A DNA stretch of 64,000 nt from Rosistilla ulvae (GTDB taxonomy: Bacteria; Planctomycetota; Planctomycetia; Pirellulales; Pirellulaceae): positions 248,001 through 312,000 of the forward strand of contig NZ_CP036261.1 in the NCBI RefSeq assembly GCF_007741475.1. Direction: 5' to 3'. Below the pieces are notes generated by a model. That model saw nothing but the letters and a program-made list of their open reading frames with translations, made no database searches and was not told the origin of the DNA. Shown piece after piece: positions 1 through 7,461 of this stretch. A program made the translations under genes and the position numbers. Position 1 is the stretch's first letter, and each line of letters opens with the position of its first letter.

Positions 1-954
1 CTGCAACCCGTTGGCTACCGCGAAATCGATGCAGGCCTTTCCGCCGGCGGTAGTCAACGTCACCTCGCGGATGACTTTGCCGGGGCGAATCCAGGAGGTA
101 TCTTCGATCGCACAGGGATCGTTCAAGTTCAAGCTCAAGGCGTTGTTGTTAAGCAGCTCCGCCGGCGAATCGGCGACCATCACGTAACGCCAGGGCGTCG
201 TTACGCCTCCCTTGCAAACAACTTCGCTGGCCAGTTGAGCCTGCAACGCGTTGTCGACACCTTCGACAGGTTCCAACCGCATACGAGCGTAATCGACAAG
301 CCGCGCTTCGCCGACGGCGAGGTACATATCTTTGCGAGCCGACAGAACCAACGGGCGTTCGCAATCCTTCTTCACTTCTTGCAACTTCGTCTGTTCGTAG
401 ACGCCTTGTGCCGAATAGACGGGCCAACATTTGTGATTTCCAGTAAACCGGAACTCGGTCTGCTCCCGCTGGATCACAAAGTCTTTTAAGGCATCCTGGT
501 CGGGAATATGGTAGGCGAAGGCGACTCCTGCGTTGTAGGCGCGGACACGCAGCGTCATCCGCCGCGGCGGTTGTTGCGAATCGATAAGATCGATCTCGGC
601 GTGGCGGTAGTTGTCGCGAATCGAACTCCGCTCGCCATAGACGGGACTCCACGTCGAATCGTGCGAACTGGTTCGCACCGCTTGAACCTGAAACCCATCC
701 GACAGCGACGGGGCGGCTCGCAGCGCCAACCCTAAACGCGACGGCTCGATCACCTGTTCGCCCGATGCGAGTACGGAATAGCGAAGGGTGCCGTCGGAAC
801 AATCCAACCGTAGCGACAATCGATCGTCGGGCGAAGCGACAGCGACCGACTGAGGCTGCGGATCAGCCGCCGCCAGATTCACGTGAACCCCAAGTCCTAC
901 CAAGCTGAAGAGAAGCGTCCGAAGCAAACCAACACGAAGCATTCGAGAAACCAT
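1..954 (-). CDS. GH97-family glycoside hydrolase (alpha-glucosidase/galactosidase type), N-terminal part
   Basis: This is the first 318 codons of a gene that runs off the left edge, so the stop and catalytic C-terminus are missing. The reading frame was translated by hand from the ATG at 954. The N-terminus is hydrophobic (MLRVGLLRTLLFSLVGL) and ends near an AAA signal-peptidase-like site, which suggests export. The body fits the N-terminal beta-sandwich of GH97 (SusB-like) enzymes. The last visible residues, roughly 290-318, read WIRPGKVIREVTLTT followed by GGKACIDFA, which I recognise as the family hallmark leading into the catalytic barrel. Family members hydrolyse alpha-glucosides or alpha-galactosides by an inverting or retaining mechanism. 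Which one applies cannot be decided, because the catalytic residues lie outside the window. An in-frame ATG at 942 is an alternative start. Confidence 0.85.
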   Translation of the reverse strand, partial: MVSRMLRVGLLRTLLFSLVGLGVHVNLAAADPQPQSVAVASPDDRLSLRLDCSDGTLRYSVLASGEQVIEPSRLGLALRAAPSLSDGFQVQAVRTSSHDSTWSPVYGERSSIRDNYRHAEIDLIDSQQPPRRMTLRVRAYNAGVAFAYHIPDQDALKDFVIQREQTEFRFTGNHKCWPVYSAQGVYEQTKLQEVKKDCERPLVLSARKDMYLAVGEARLVDYARMRLEPVEGVDNALQAQLASEVVCKGGVTTPWRYVMVADSPAELLNNNALSLNLNDPCAIEDTSWIRPGKVIREVTLTTAGGKACIDFAVANGLQ

Positions 955-1055
955 ATTGAGTGTGAGCAGAAAACAAAAACGCCTTTCATTGATTGGGACG
1001 AAAGACGTCAATCAGAACATTCACAATGCGTTTGCGAATGCGTATGTAAAAGCAG

Positions 1056-1535
1056 CTACTCCGTCAACTGGAACGCCTCGAGCTGGTTCTCACCATCTGT
1101 AGAAACGGTGATCTCCAGTCCCGACTTTTCAAAATCGGAAAACTGTTTAGGAACGAAGTTCTTCTCCGTCACACTTCCTGGTTCGCCGACTTCTGCAACG
1201 ATGTTCCCAGCCTTATCCACCATCGCAATCTTCTTGATGGCAACGCGATGCGTCCCTTCGGTCAGGCCATCGCCGGGATCAAACGTTTGCACCTCGAAAC
1301 GTCCTTGGTCATCGGTCACCGCCGAACCCGGTTTTCCCTCGGGAGCTATGGGTTGGAAGAGCACAGTAGCTTGCGGGAGCGGTTCGCCATCCAGAAGAAC
1401 CTGTCCCGAAACGGGATATACCGGCGGGCGATCCCGCGTCCAGCGGTCGCTTTTACGACCACCGCACCCAACAAAAAGAACAAGCGGTGCGGCGCAGAGC
1501 AGAAACCCAAGGGGGCGAAGAGAGAAAAGCATCAT
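1056..1535 (-). CDS. small lipoprotein with carboxypeptidase-regulatory-like fold
   Basis: About 159 residues. The N-terminus is a signal peptide ending in a lipobox-like LFVGC, so the mature protein is probably a lipid-anchored envelope protein. The remainder reads as one beta-sandwich domain: VSGQVLLDGEPLPQATVLF, then a TDDQGRFEV turn and a GTHRVAI strand. This is the pattern of transthyretin-like/carboxypeptidase regulatory domains common in planctomycete lipoproteins. The start was placed at the ATG at 1535 because the longer reading begins with GTG at 1550 and lacks a ribosome-binding site. The ATG at 1532 is equally possible. It lies 47 bases after the DUF1559 gene on the same strand and is probably co-transcribed with it. 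This pairing is frequent in planctomycetes. Its substrate or partner is unknown. Confidence 0.8.
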   Translation of the reverse strand: MMLFSLRPLGFLLCAAPLVLFVGCGGRKSDRWTRDRPPVYPVSGQVLLDGEPLPQATVLFQPIAPEGKPGSAVTDDQGRFEVQTFDPGDGLTEGTHRVAIKKIAMVDKAGNIVAEVGEPGSVTEKNFVPKQFSDFEKSGLEITVSTDGENQLEAFQLTE

Positions 1536-1582
1536 CAAAAGCACTTTCACAACAGGCTGGATTAAACGTGATAAAGGCGAAT

Positions 1583-2632
1583 CTACAATTTATTGACTTC
1601 ACCACCATCGCGCGAGCCCAACGCACCCCAAACGCCATAAGGACTGGTGCCCGATGTGACCGCGGGGAGAGAGAGGTTTCCCGAATCGATGGTTTCGGTG
1701 ATGAAACGAACGGCCCCATCGGCCAGCACAACCTGGACACCACCTGGATGACGACTGGAAGAGGTGTAGATTCCGCCACCAGCTTGCGAGCTGCAGGTGG
1801 CTTGGTTCGGAGGCAAGATCGTCGTGACCGCACAATAACCTGGACGCCCGTCCTGCCAGCGTTGCCCATGGCAGCGGAATTGCGCGATCACCGAACCCGA
1901 GGTGTATTGACCGTTGACCAAATAGCCGCGACAGGCCAAAGGATCATTGGTCGAATTCGCCACGGCGCGACCCAGCCGCGAACTTTCGGGCGAGATCAAG
2001 ACTTCGGACATCGCAATCGTATTGCTTAGACCATCGGTGATCGCACTGAAGTTCAGGTACAGCAGATAGCCAAAGAGCCCGCGAATGCCCTGGTCGGGAC
2101 GGCTGGCATCGACCGAAATCGCATAGTTGTCTCCCATATTCAAGCCGTAGTTGAGTGGCGAATACATAGCGTTTCGATCGGGCCCCGTCGACGAAAACAA
2201 TCCATCCGATGGACAGACAAACGTGTCAATCTGGCCGACATAGCCCGAGTTGGCGTTGTTGTGCCAGGCGTGGTACCCACCCGAGACGATCTGGTCATAT
2301 CGCGGCTGCTGCTCCATAAACGGCAGCAGACCGACAAAAGCGCTCCAACGCGGCACTCCGGTCGCACTTCCACCGGTCCAGTTTGGACCTCCCTGCCGCG
2401 CTGGCATCGCGAGATAGGTGTCGTGATAGTTGTGAAGCGAGATCCCAAGCTGCTTCAAGTTATTGGAGCAACTCATCCGCCGAGCCGCTTCACGAGCCGC
2501 TTGGACCGCCGGCAACAACAGACCGACGAGGATGCCGATGATCGCAATCACAACCAGTAGCTCCACTAATGTAAAGCCACGACGAGAGCGCCCCTTCGTG
2601 GACGAAAAATCCGATTCGAGTTTTTGAACCAT
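1583..2632 (-). CDS. DUF1559 domain protein with type IV prepilin-like N-terminus
   Basis: 349 residues. After a short basic leader comes RRGFTLVELLVVIAIIGIL, a textbook prepilin cleavage and methylation site (G before F, E at +5) with a hydrophobic helix. It is followed by the planctomycete hallmark LLPAVQAAREAARRMSC and NNLKQLG. The C-terminus has the DUF1559 'H-x9-DG' signature: HPGGVQVVLADGAVRFI. The protein is probably a pseudopilin-like surface protein whose assembly role is not established. The ATG at 2632 was chosen over an upstream reading (to 2758) because AAAGG sits about 8 bases before it and the prepilin leader then has the usual length. Planctomycetes carry many paralogues of this family. 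A role in a specific appendage cannot be read from the sequence. Confidence 0.92.
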   Translation of the reverse strand: MVQKLESDFSSTKGRSRRGFTLVELLVVIAIIGILVGLLLPAVQAAREAARRMSCSNNLKQLGISLHNYHDTYLAMPARQGGPNWTGGSATGVPRWSAFVGLLPFMEQQPRYDQIVSGGYHAWHNNANSGYVGQIDTFVCPSDGLFSSTGPDRNAMYSPLNYGLNMGDNYAISVDASRPDQGIRGLFGYLLYLNFSAITDGLSNTIAMSEVLISPESSRLGRAVANSTNDPLACRGYLVNGQYTSGSVIAQFRCHGQRWQDGRPGYCAVTTILPPNQATCSSQAGGGIYTSSSRHPGGVQVVLADGAVRFITETIDSGNLSLPAVTSGTSPYGVWGALGSRDGGEVNKL

Positions 2633-3407
2633 ATTACAACCTTTAATCACAAAATAGGAAAATATAGACTCGCACAGATCGCAGAGACCTTCCCCACGGA
2701 TCGCAACAGGGCAATCAAGCGCCAGCAAGCCGCCCAGCCCCGGAAGAGCTTTGATCAAAAGAAAATGGAACTCAGCACAAAGCCAACAGGCAGGCGAGGG
2801 GGAAAGAAAAATAAGAACACCGCAACATGAGTCGCCCGCAACCCCAAACGATCGGCTTCGATTGTACCTTTAACGAAAACAGAGTCAATTTCCACGAGTG
2901 CAACTTAATACAAACAATCCATCCGAACGGGAGCCTTTCCTACGGAAGCCCCCTCCTTCATTCGGCGCAACAAAAACCCACCTCCGGGTGGACACTCCTG
3001 CGAACGCACCGACACAAACCGCAGCCTGGAAACCAGACAACCTCTGTTAACGGGAGATGGGAGCCAGAGCGGACTGGGCGGAGATTGTGGGGCGCATGTG
3101 ATCATCCCGAAGGGATCCAAGACAGTAGCGGGAGGTTGTCGCGCAGCGGCGCACCTACCGGATCGCCGAGGGCCGACATGTTCGATGTTCCCGGAGGAAT
3201 CACAGAGCAGATCGAGATGCGTCCGGTGGTATTCGGTGCGCTCAAACCCTCGGCAACCTTTTGCGATCCCTGCGGGAACGTTGGACGCAACGCGACCGCT
3301 GTTTCGGCGGACGCATTCTCGATCGGGGCCGCATCTTCCGTTAAACTTGATCTCGCGTTTTTGCGTCTCGACTAACTCACCTCACGCCCCCCTTCAGGAT
3401 CTCTCTC
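2633..3407. other. 775-base intergenic region between divergent genes
   Basis: This stretch separates the leftward DUF1559/lipoprotein pair from the rightward dienelactone hydrolase, so it should hold both promoters. The open frames inside it have no hydrophobic leader, recognisable motif or ribosome-binding site. A purine-rich run lies at about 2795-2820. I see no RNA gene and no convincing promoter boxes. Confidence 0.5.
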
Positions 3408-4196
3408 ATGCGATACGTGTTTGTCGTTCTGTTTGCCTCCCTGGTCAGCTTGCACACGGCGACTGCCGAAGTCCAAACCAAGACTGTCCAGTACACCGAT
3501 GGCGATGTCACGCTGGAAGGATTTGTCGCTTGGGATCCGGAGCAGACTCAGGCGGATGCTCCCGGCGTGTTGGTCGTGCATCAGTGGATGGGACTGACCG
3601 ATTACGAAAAGGGACGCTGCAAACAATTGGCCGAACTGGGCTACGTCGCGTTCGCCGCGGATATCTACGGCAAGGGGATTCGTCCCGCCAACCGCCAGGA
3701 CGCCGCAAAGCAAGCGGGCGTCTACAAAAATGACCGCGAACTGTATCGCCGCCGCTTGAACCTAGGGCTGGACCAGCTGCTGAAAATCGAGAACGTCTCG
3801 GCCGACAAAGTCGCCGCGATCGGGTACTGCTTCGGCGGCACCGGCGCGTTGGAACTGGCTCGCAGCGGCGCAAAGATCGGTGGCGTCGTCAGCTTCCACG
3901 GCGGCTTGGATTCCCCGACGCCAGCGGACGGGAAAAACATCGAAGCCAAATTGCTGATCTGCCACGGAGCGGACGATCCGTTTGTTCCGGCTGACGATAT
4001 CGAAGCCTTCAAAGCCGAATTAAACGCCGCCGACGTCGATTGGCAGATGGTTTATTACTCCGGTGCCGTCCATTCGTTCACGCAGCCGATGGCGGGCAAC
4101 GACAATTCGGCCGGTGCGGCTTACAATCCGCGCGCCGACAAACGATCATGGAATGCAATGCGAGTCTTCTTCACGGAACTATTCGCCGGCAAATAG
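3408..4196 (+). CDS. secreted dienelactone hydrolase family protein
   Basis: 262 residues with an N-terminal signal peptide (about residues 1-20, ending TATA-E). The rest is a single alpha/beta-hydrolase of the dienelactone hydrolase family. The catalytic triad is visible: nucleophile Cys141 in GYCFGG, Asp190 in GADDPFVP and His222 in GAVHSFT. HQWMGLTDYEKGR near residue 58 matches the family's oxyanion region. Classical members open the lactone ring of dienelactone in chloroaromatic degradation. The secreted planctomycete versions have unknown substrates, so only the hydrolase chemistry is claimed. It is followed 46 bases later by the ceramidase-like gene on the same strand, and the two may share a transcript. 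Confidence 0.9.
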   Translation: MRYVFVVLFASLVSLHTATAEVQTKTVQYTDGDVTLEGFVAWDPEQTQADAPGVLVVHQWMGLTDYEKGRCKQLAELGYVAFAADIYGKGIRPANRQDAAKQAGVYKNDRELYRRRLNLGLDQLLKIENVSADKVAAIGYCFGGTGALELARSGAKIGGVVSFHGGLDSPTPADGKNIEAKLLICHGADDPFVPADDIEAFKAELNAADVDWQMVYYSGAVHSFTQPMAGNDNSAGAAYNPRADKRSWNAMRVFFTELFAGK

Positions 4197-4242
4197 AAGC
4201 TATCGTTCTTCCCACCTGAGTCCCCGCACGAGATCCCACCCA

Positions 4243-5697
4243 ATGCCTCTGCCTACCAAGTTGCTCCGCGTTGCAGCGTTCCTGTTTCTTGTCACCACAA
4301 CCTGCGCCGCGGACGATCTGCGGGTGGGAGTGGCCGATGTCGATATCACGCCTTTGGAGTCGTATCCGATGGCGGGATATTTCCACGAGCGGTTGTCGAC
4401 TGGCCAGCGGGATCCGCTGCGTGCCAAGGCGATCGTGATGCGTGACGGCGAGACAGCCTGTGCGGTTGCGTTCTGCGACATGCTCGGTGTCTCGCGCGAC
4501 CTGTACGAAGAGGTCCGCGATCAAGCGGCCAAAGCGACGGGGATCGAGCCCGGTCGAATCGTCGTTTCGGCGACACATGCGCACACAGCGCCGGACTACT
4601 TCGCCGAACTGTATCGGGTTCAACAGCAACCCGATTCCGAAGCTTCGAAAAAGAGTTATGCGAAATACTTAAGCAACCAGATCGTCGCGGCGATCGTGCA
4701 AGCCAACGCTGCGGCAGTGCCGGCCAGCATCTCCTCAGGCCAAACCAATCAAGAGACCCCGGTCTCGTTCAATCGTCGGTTTGTGATGCGCGACGGCAGC
4801 GTTGCAACATGGCAAAACCATCGCAATCCGAAAGTCGTCCGCGCCGCGGGCCCGATCGATCCCGAGATCGGATTGCTGATGTTTCGCTCGGCAGCCGACG
4901 ATCAACCGCTGGGCGTCATGAGCAACTTTGCGTTGCACCTGGATACTGTCGGCGGAACTCAGTGGAGTGCCGATTTCCCGTTTTACATTGAACAAGCGCT
5001 CCGCAAGCATTTGGGCCCGCAAACCATCTCGCTGTTTGGTGCGGGAACCTGTGGCGACATCAATCACTCCAACCCGAACCAAAAGGAACGGAACAAGTGC
5101 GATATGATCGGCGGCTCGCTGGCGACAACGATCGTCGACGCGTTGCCAACGCTTACTAAAATCGAATCGCCGCGTCTGCAAGTCTCGCACGCCGTGGTCC
5201 AGTTGCCGTTGCAAGAGGTTTCGCCACTGGAAATCGAACGAGCCCAGCAATTGATCCCCGCAGCCGAAGCGGGTGAAAAGATCGCGATGATGGATCGGGT
5301 CGCGGCCTACAGAGCGTTGCATTTGTATCAACTGCGGCACGGGGACCCCGTTCCCGATATCACGCCTCGCCGCCAGGTGCACAGCCTGCGTGGCGTCGGG
5401 GCGTCGCTGCCGGTCGATGTGACCACGATCGCGTTGGGTGATCAAGCGGCGATCGTCTTCCTGCCCGGTGAGGTCTTCGTCGACATCGGTCTGGCGATCA
5501 AACGCGGATCTCCCTATCCAACGACATTGGTCGTCGAACTGGCCAACAGTAACGAGACGATGTACATCCCCACTCGCGGCGCTTTCGCGGGGGGCGGATA
5601 TGAAGTCATCAACTCTGCGGTCGCACCTGGCAGCGGAGAGATGTTGATCGAATCGGCGTTGACACAGTTGCGAGAATTGGCGACGCCAGGCCAATAG
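4243..5697 (+). CDS. neutral/alkaline ceramidase-like secreted protein
   Basis: 484 residues with a signal peptide (about 1-22, ending TCAAD). The fold is that of the N-terminal domain of neutral/alkaline non-lysosomal ceramidases: VADVDITPLE near the start, SATHAHTAP at about residues 109-117 (metal-binding histidines in the family), NFALHLDTVGG and GTCGDINH. The true enzymes cleave ceramide to sphingosine and fatty acid with a zinc ion. This protein lacks the extra C-terminal domain of the roughly 650-residue ceramidases, so substrate assignment is open. The ATG at 4243 was chosen because the longer frame reaches back into the preceding gene. A second copy of the family lies at 49876-51279. 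Confidence 0.85.
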   Translation: MPLPTKLLRVAAFLFLVTTTCAADDLRVGVADVDITPLESYPMAGYFHERLSTGQRDPLRAKAIVMRDGETACAVAFCDMLGVSRDLYEEVRDQAAKATGIEPGRIVVSATHAHTAPDYFAELYRVQQQPDSEASKKSYAKYLSNQIVAAIVQANAAAVPASISSGQTNQETPVSFNRRFVMRDGSVATWQNHRNPKVVRAAGPIDPEIGLLMFRSAADDQPLGVMSNFALHLDTVGGTQWSADFPFYIEQALRKHLGPQTISLFGAGTCGDINHSNPNQKERNKCDMIGGSLATTIVDALPTLTKIESPRLQVSHAVVQLPLQEVSPLEIERAQQLIPAAEAGEKIAMMDRVAAYRALHLYQLRHGDPVPDITPRRQVHSLRGVGASLPVDVTTIALGDQAAIVFLPGEVFVDIGLAIKRGSPYPTTLVVELANSNETMYIPTRGAFAGGGYEVINSAVAPGSGEMLIESALTQLRELATPGQ

Positions 5698-5785
5698 CGA
5701 CCCCTTGCCGCGACACGGCTATAATTTGCGTGATCGTCCGCCGGACGATCACGCTCTCCCCCAACAACACCCAAGAGTAATTCCC

Positions 5786-6742
5786 ATGCTGCGTACCCTT
5801 TTACTGCTGTTACTGGCGCTGGTCCCGCTGTCCGCCGGAGCTGCTGAAAAGCTGAAAGCGTTGATCGTCGATGGTCAAAACAACCACGGAGACTGGCCCA
5901 AGACAACGGTCATGATGAAGCGGTATCTCGAAGAGACCGGGCGGTTCACCGTCGACGTGCGACGCACCCAATACACCTGGAACGGCGGAAAGCTGCTGGA
6001 CGAATATCCGCTGAACGACGGACGCAAATACCAAAGCCTCAGCAAGCCGAAGTCCGACCCCGACTTCAAGCCAACCTTTTCCGATTACGACGTCGTGATC
6101 AACAACTTCGGTCACAGCGCAGCGGCTTGGCCCAAGGAGACGCAGACGGCATTGGACAAGTTTGTCCATTCTGGCGGCGGGTTGGTCGTGGTGCATGCGG
6201 CGGACAACGCGTTCTCCGAATGGCCACAGTACAACCAGATGATTGGCCTGGGTGGCTGGGGCGGCCGCAATGAGAAATCGGGGCCTTACGTGTTCATCGA
6301 CGCCGAAGGCAAGACGGTTCGCGATACGTCGCCAGGGCGCGGCGGAGCTCACGGACCGCAGCACGAGTACCAGATCGTCGTCCGCAATCCCGACCATCCG
6401 ATCACCCGCGGTTTGCCCCGTTCGTGGATGCACACCAAAGATGAACTGTATCAACAACTGCGGGGTCCAGCCGACAAGATGACGATCCTGGCAACCGCCT
6501 TTGCCGCCGAAAATTTCAAAGGGACCGGACGCCACGAACCGATCATGATGACGATCGATTACGGCAAGGGACGCGTCTACCACACGCCGATGGGACACGC
6601 CGATTATTCGATGGAATGCGTCGGGTTCATCACGACACTGATCCGCGGAACCGAATGGGCTGCGACGGGGGACGTCACGCTGACCGAAGTTCCCAAGGAC
6701 TTCCCGACCTTCGAAACGGCGAGCAAGCGGTCGTTCGAATGA
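5786..6742 (+). CDS. ThuA-like domain secreted protein
   Basis: 318 residues with a signal peptide (about 1-20, ending SAGAAE). The mature part is a ThuA-like, glutamine-amidotransferase-like fold: KALIVDGQNNHGDW, YDVVINNFGHSA, GGGLVVVHAADNAF, YGKGRVYHTPMGHADYS. ThuA is associated with trehalose utilisation in rhizobia. In planctomycetes the family is widespread, often tied to sugar oxidoreductases, and no reaction is established. The ATG at 5786 follows an AAGAG box and gives a full signal peptide. The stop overlaps the rsmE start in an ATGA, which implies translational coupling of an exported protein with an rRNA methyltransferase. Confidence 0.88.
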   Translation: MLRTLLLLLLALVPLSAGAAEKLKALIVDGQNNHGDWPKTTVMMKRYLEETGRFTVDVRRTQYTWNGGKLLDEYPLNDGRKYQSLSKPKSDPDFKPTFSDYDVVINNFGHSAAAWPKETQTALDKFVHSGGGLVVVHAADNAFSEWPQYNQMIGLGGWGGRNEKSGPYVFIDAEGKTVRDTSPGRGGAHGPQHEYQIVVRNPDHPITRGLPRSWMHTKDELYQQLRGPADKMTILATAFAAENFKGTGRHEPIMMTIDYGKGRVYHTPMGHADYSMECVGFITTLIRGTEWAATGDVTLTEVPKDFPTFETASKRSFE

Positions 6743-7461
6743 GTCAACGGTATTTAGTTCCCGATCTGATCGGCCACTCAAGCGTCGCCCTGACCGACGA
6801 TGAAGCGCATCATGCCGCCGGCGTGATGCGAGTCAAACCGGGGGCGACGCTGACCTTGTTCGACGGTCAAAACAACGAAGCTCTCGCGACCGTCGAATCG
6901 GTTTCTCGCAAGCGAGTGGAATGCCGGATCAATCAGATCGGCGAGGTCGATCGCGAATCGCCGCGGATGCTGTTGATCGCTGTGGCGCTCCCCAAAGGGG
7001 ATCGCGCTCGCAGCGTGATCGAAAAAACTGTCGAACTGGGAGCTCACGGCTTCGTGCCGATCGTCTGCCGCCGTTCGGTCGCCAAGCCCAGCGATGGCCA
7101 ACGGAAGCGGCTTGAGCGGTACGTGATCGACGCCAGCAAACAGTGCGGGCGGAATCGTTTGATGCAGATCGCCCCGGCAATCGCATGGCCCGAGTTTGTC
7201 ACTTCCGAAGCAAGCGCGCTGTTCGACGGCTCCACGATCGATCCGCCGGCCGATGTGCAGCGGATCGTGGCCGACCCGACAGGCGTTTCAGCCGACCCGA
7301 GCGGCCAGCACCCCGTGATGTTTGCAGTCGGTCCCGAAGGGGGCTTCGATCCCGAAGAGATTCGGTCGGCGCTCGATGCCGGATGGTCGACGATTTCGCT
7401 GGGGCCGCGGATTTTACGAGTCGAAACGGCGGTCGGCGCGCTGTTGTCGATCGCTCAGTGA
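6739..7461 (+). CDS. rsmE: 16S rRNA m3U1498 methyltransferase RsmE
   Basis: 240 residues, the normal RsmE length. An N-terminal PUA-like RNA-binding part (about 1-75; HHAAGVMRVKPG, then a beta barrel) is followed by a SPOUT methyltransferase domain. The trefoil-knot motifs are clear: KGDRARSVIEKTVELGAHGF, FAVGPEGGFDPEEI and SLGPRILRVETAVGAL. The enzyme methylates N3 of U1498 in the 30S subunit using S-adenosylmethionine. The start ATG overlaps the previous stop (ATGA). Its last 7 bases overlap the end of the convergent TolC-family gene, so there is no room for an intergenic terminator. Confidence 0.95.
   Translation: MSQRYLVPDLIGHSSVALTDDEAHHAAGVMRVKPGATLTLFDGQNNEALATVESVSRKRVECRINQIGEVDRESPRMLLIAVALPKGDRARSVIEKTVELGAHGFVPIVCRRSVAKPSDGQRKRLERYVIDASKQCGRNRLMQIAPAIAWPEFVTSEASALFDGSTIDPPADVQRIVADPTGVSADPSGQHPVMFAVGPEGGFDPEEIRSALDAGWSTISLGPRILRVETAVGALLSIAQ

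Noticed and set aside
149-802. Leftward open frame in the GH97 region
   Set aside because: It is another frame of the GH97 gene. It has no hydrophobic leader or motif, whereas the GH97 frame runs open to the edge with family motifs.
2827-3375. Rightward 182-residue open frame upstream of the dienelactone hydrolase
   Set aside because: No ribosome-binding site, motif or recognisable composition; it ends inside the likely promoter region.
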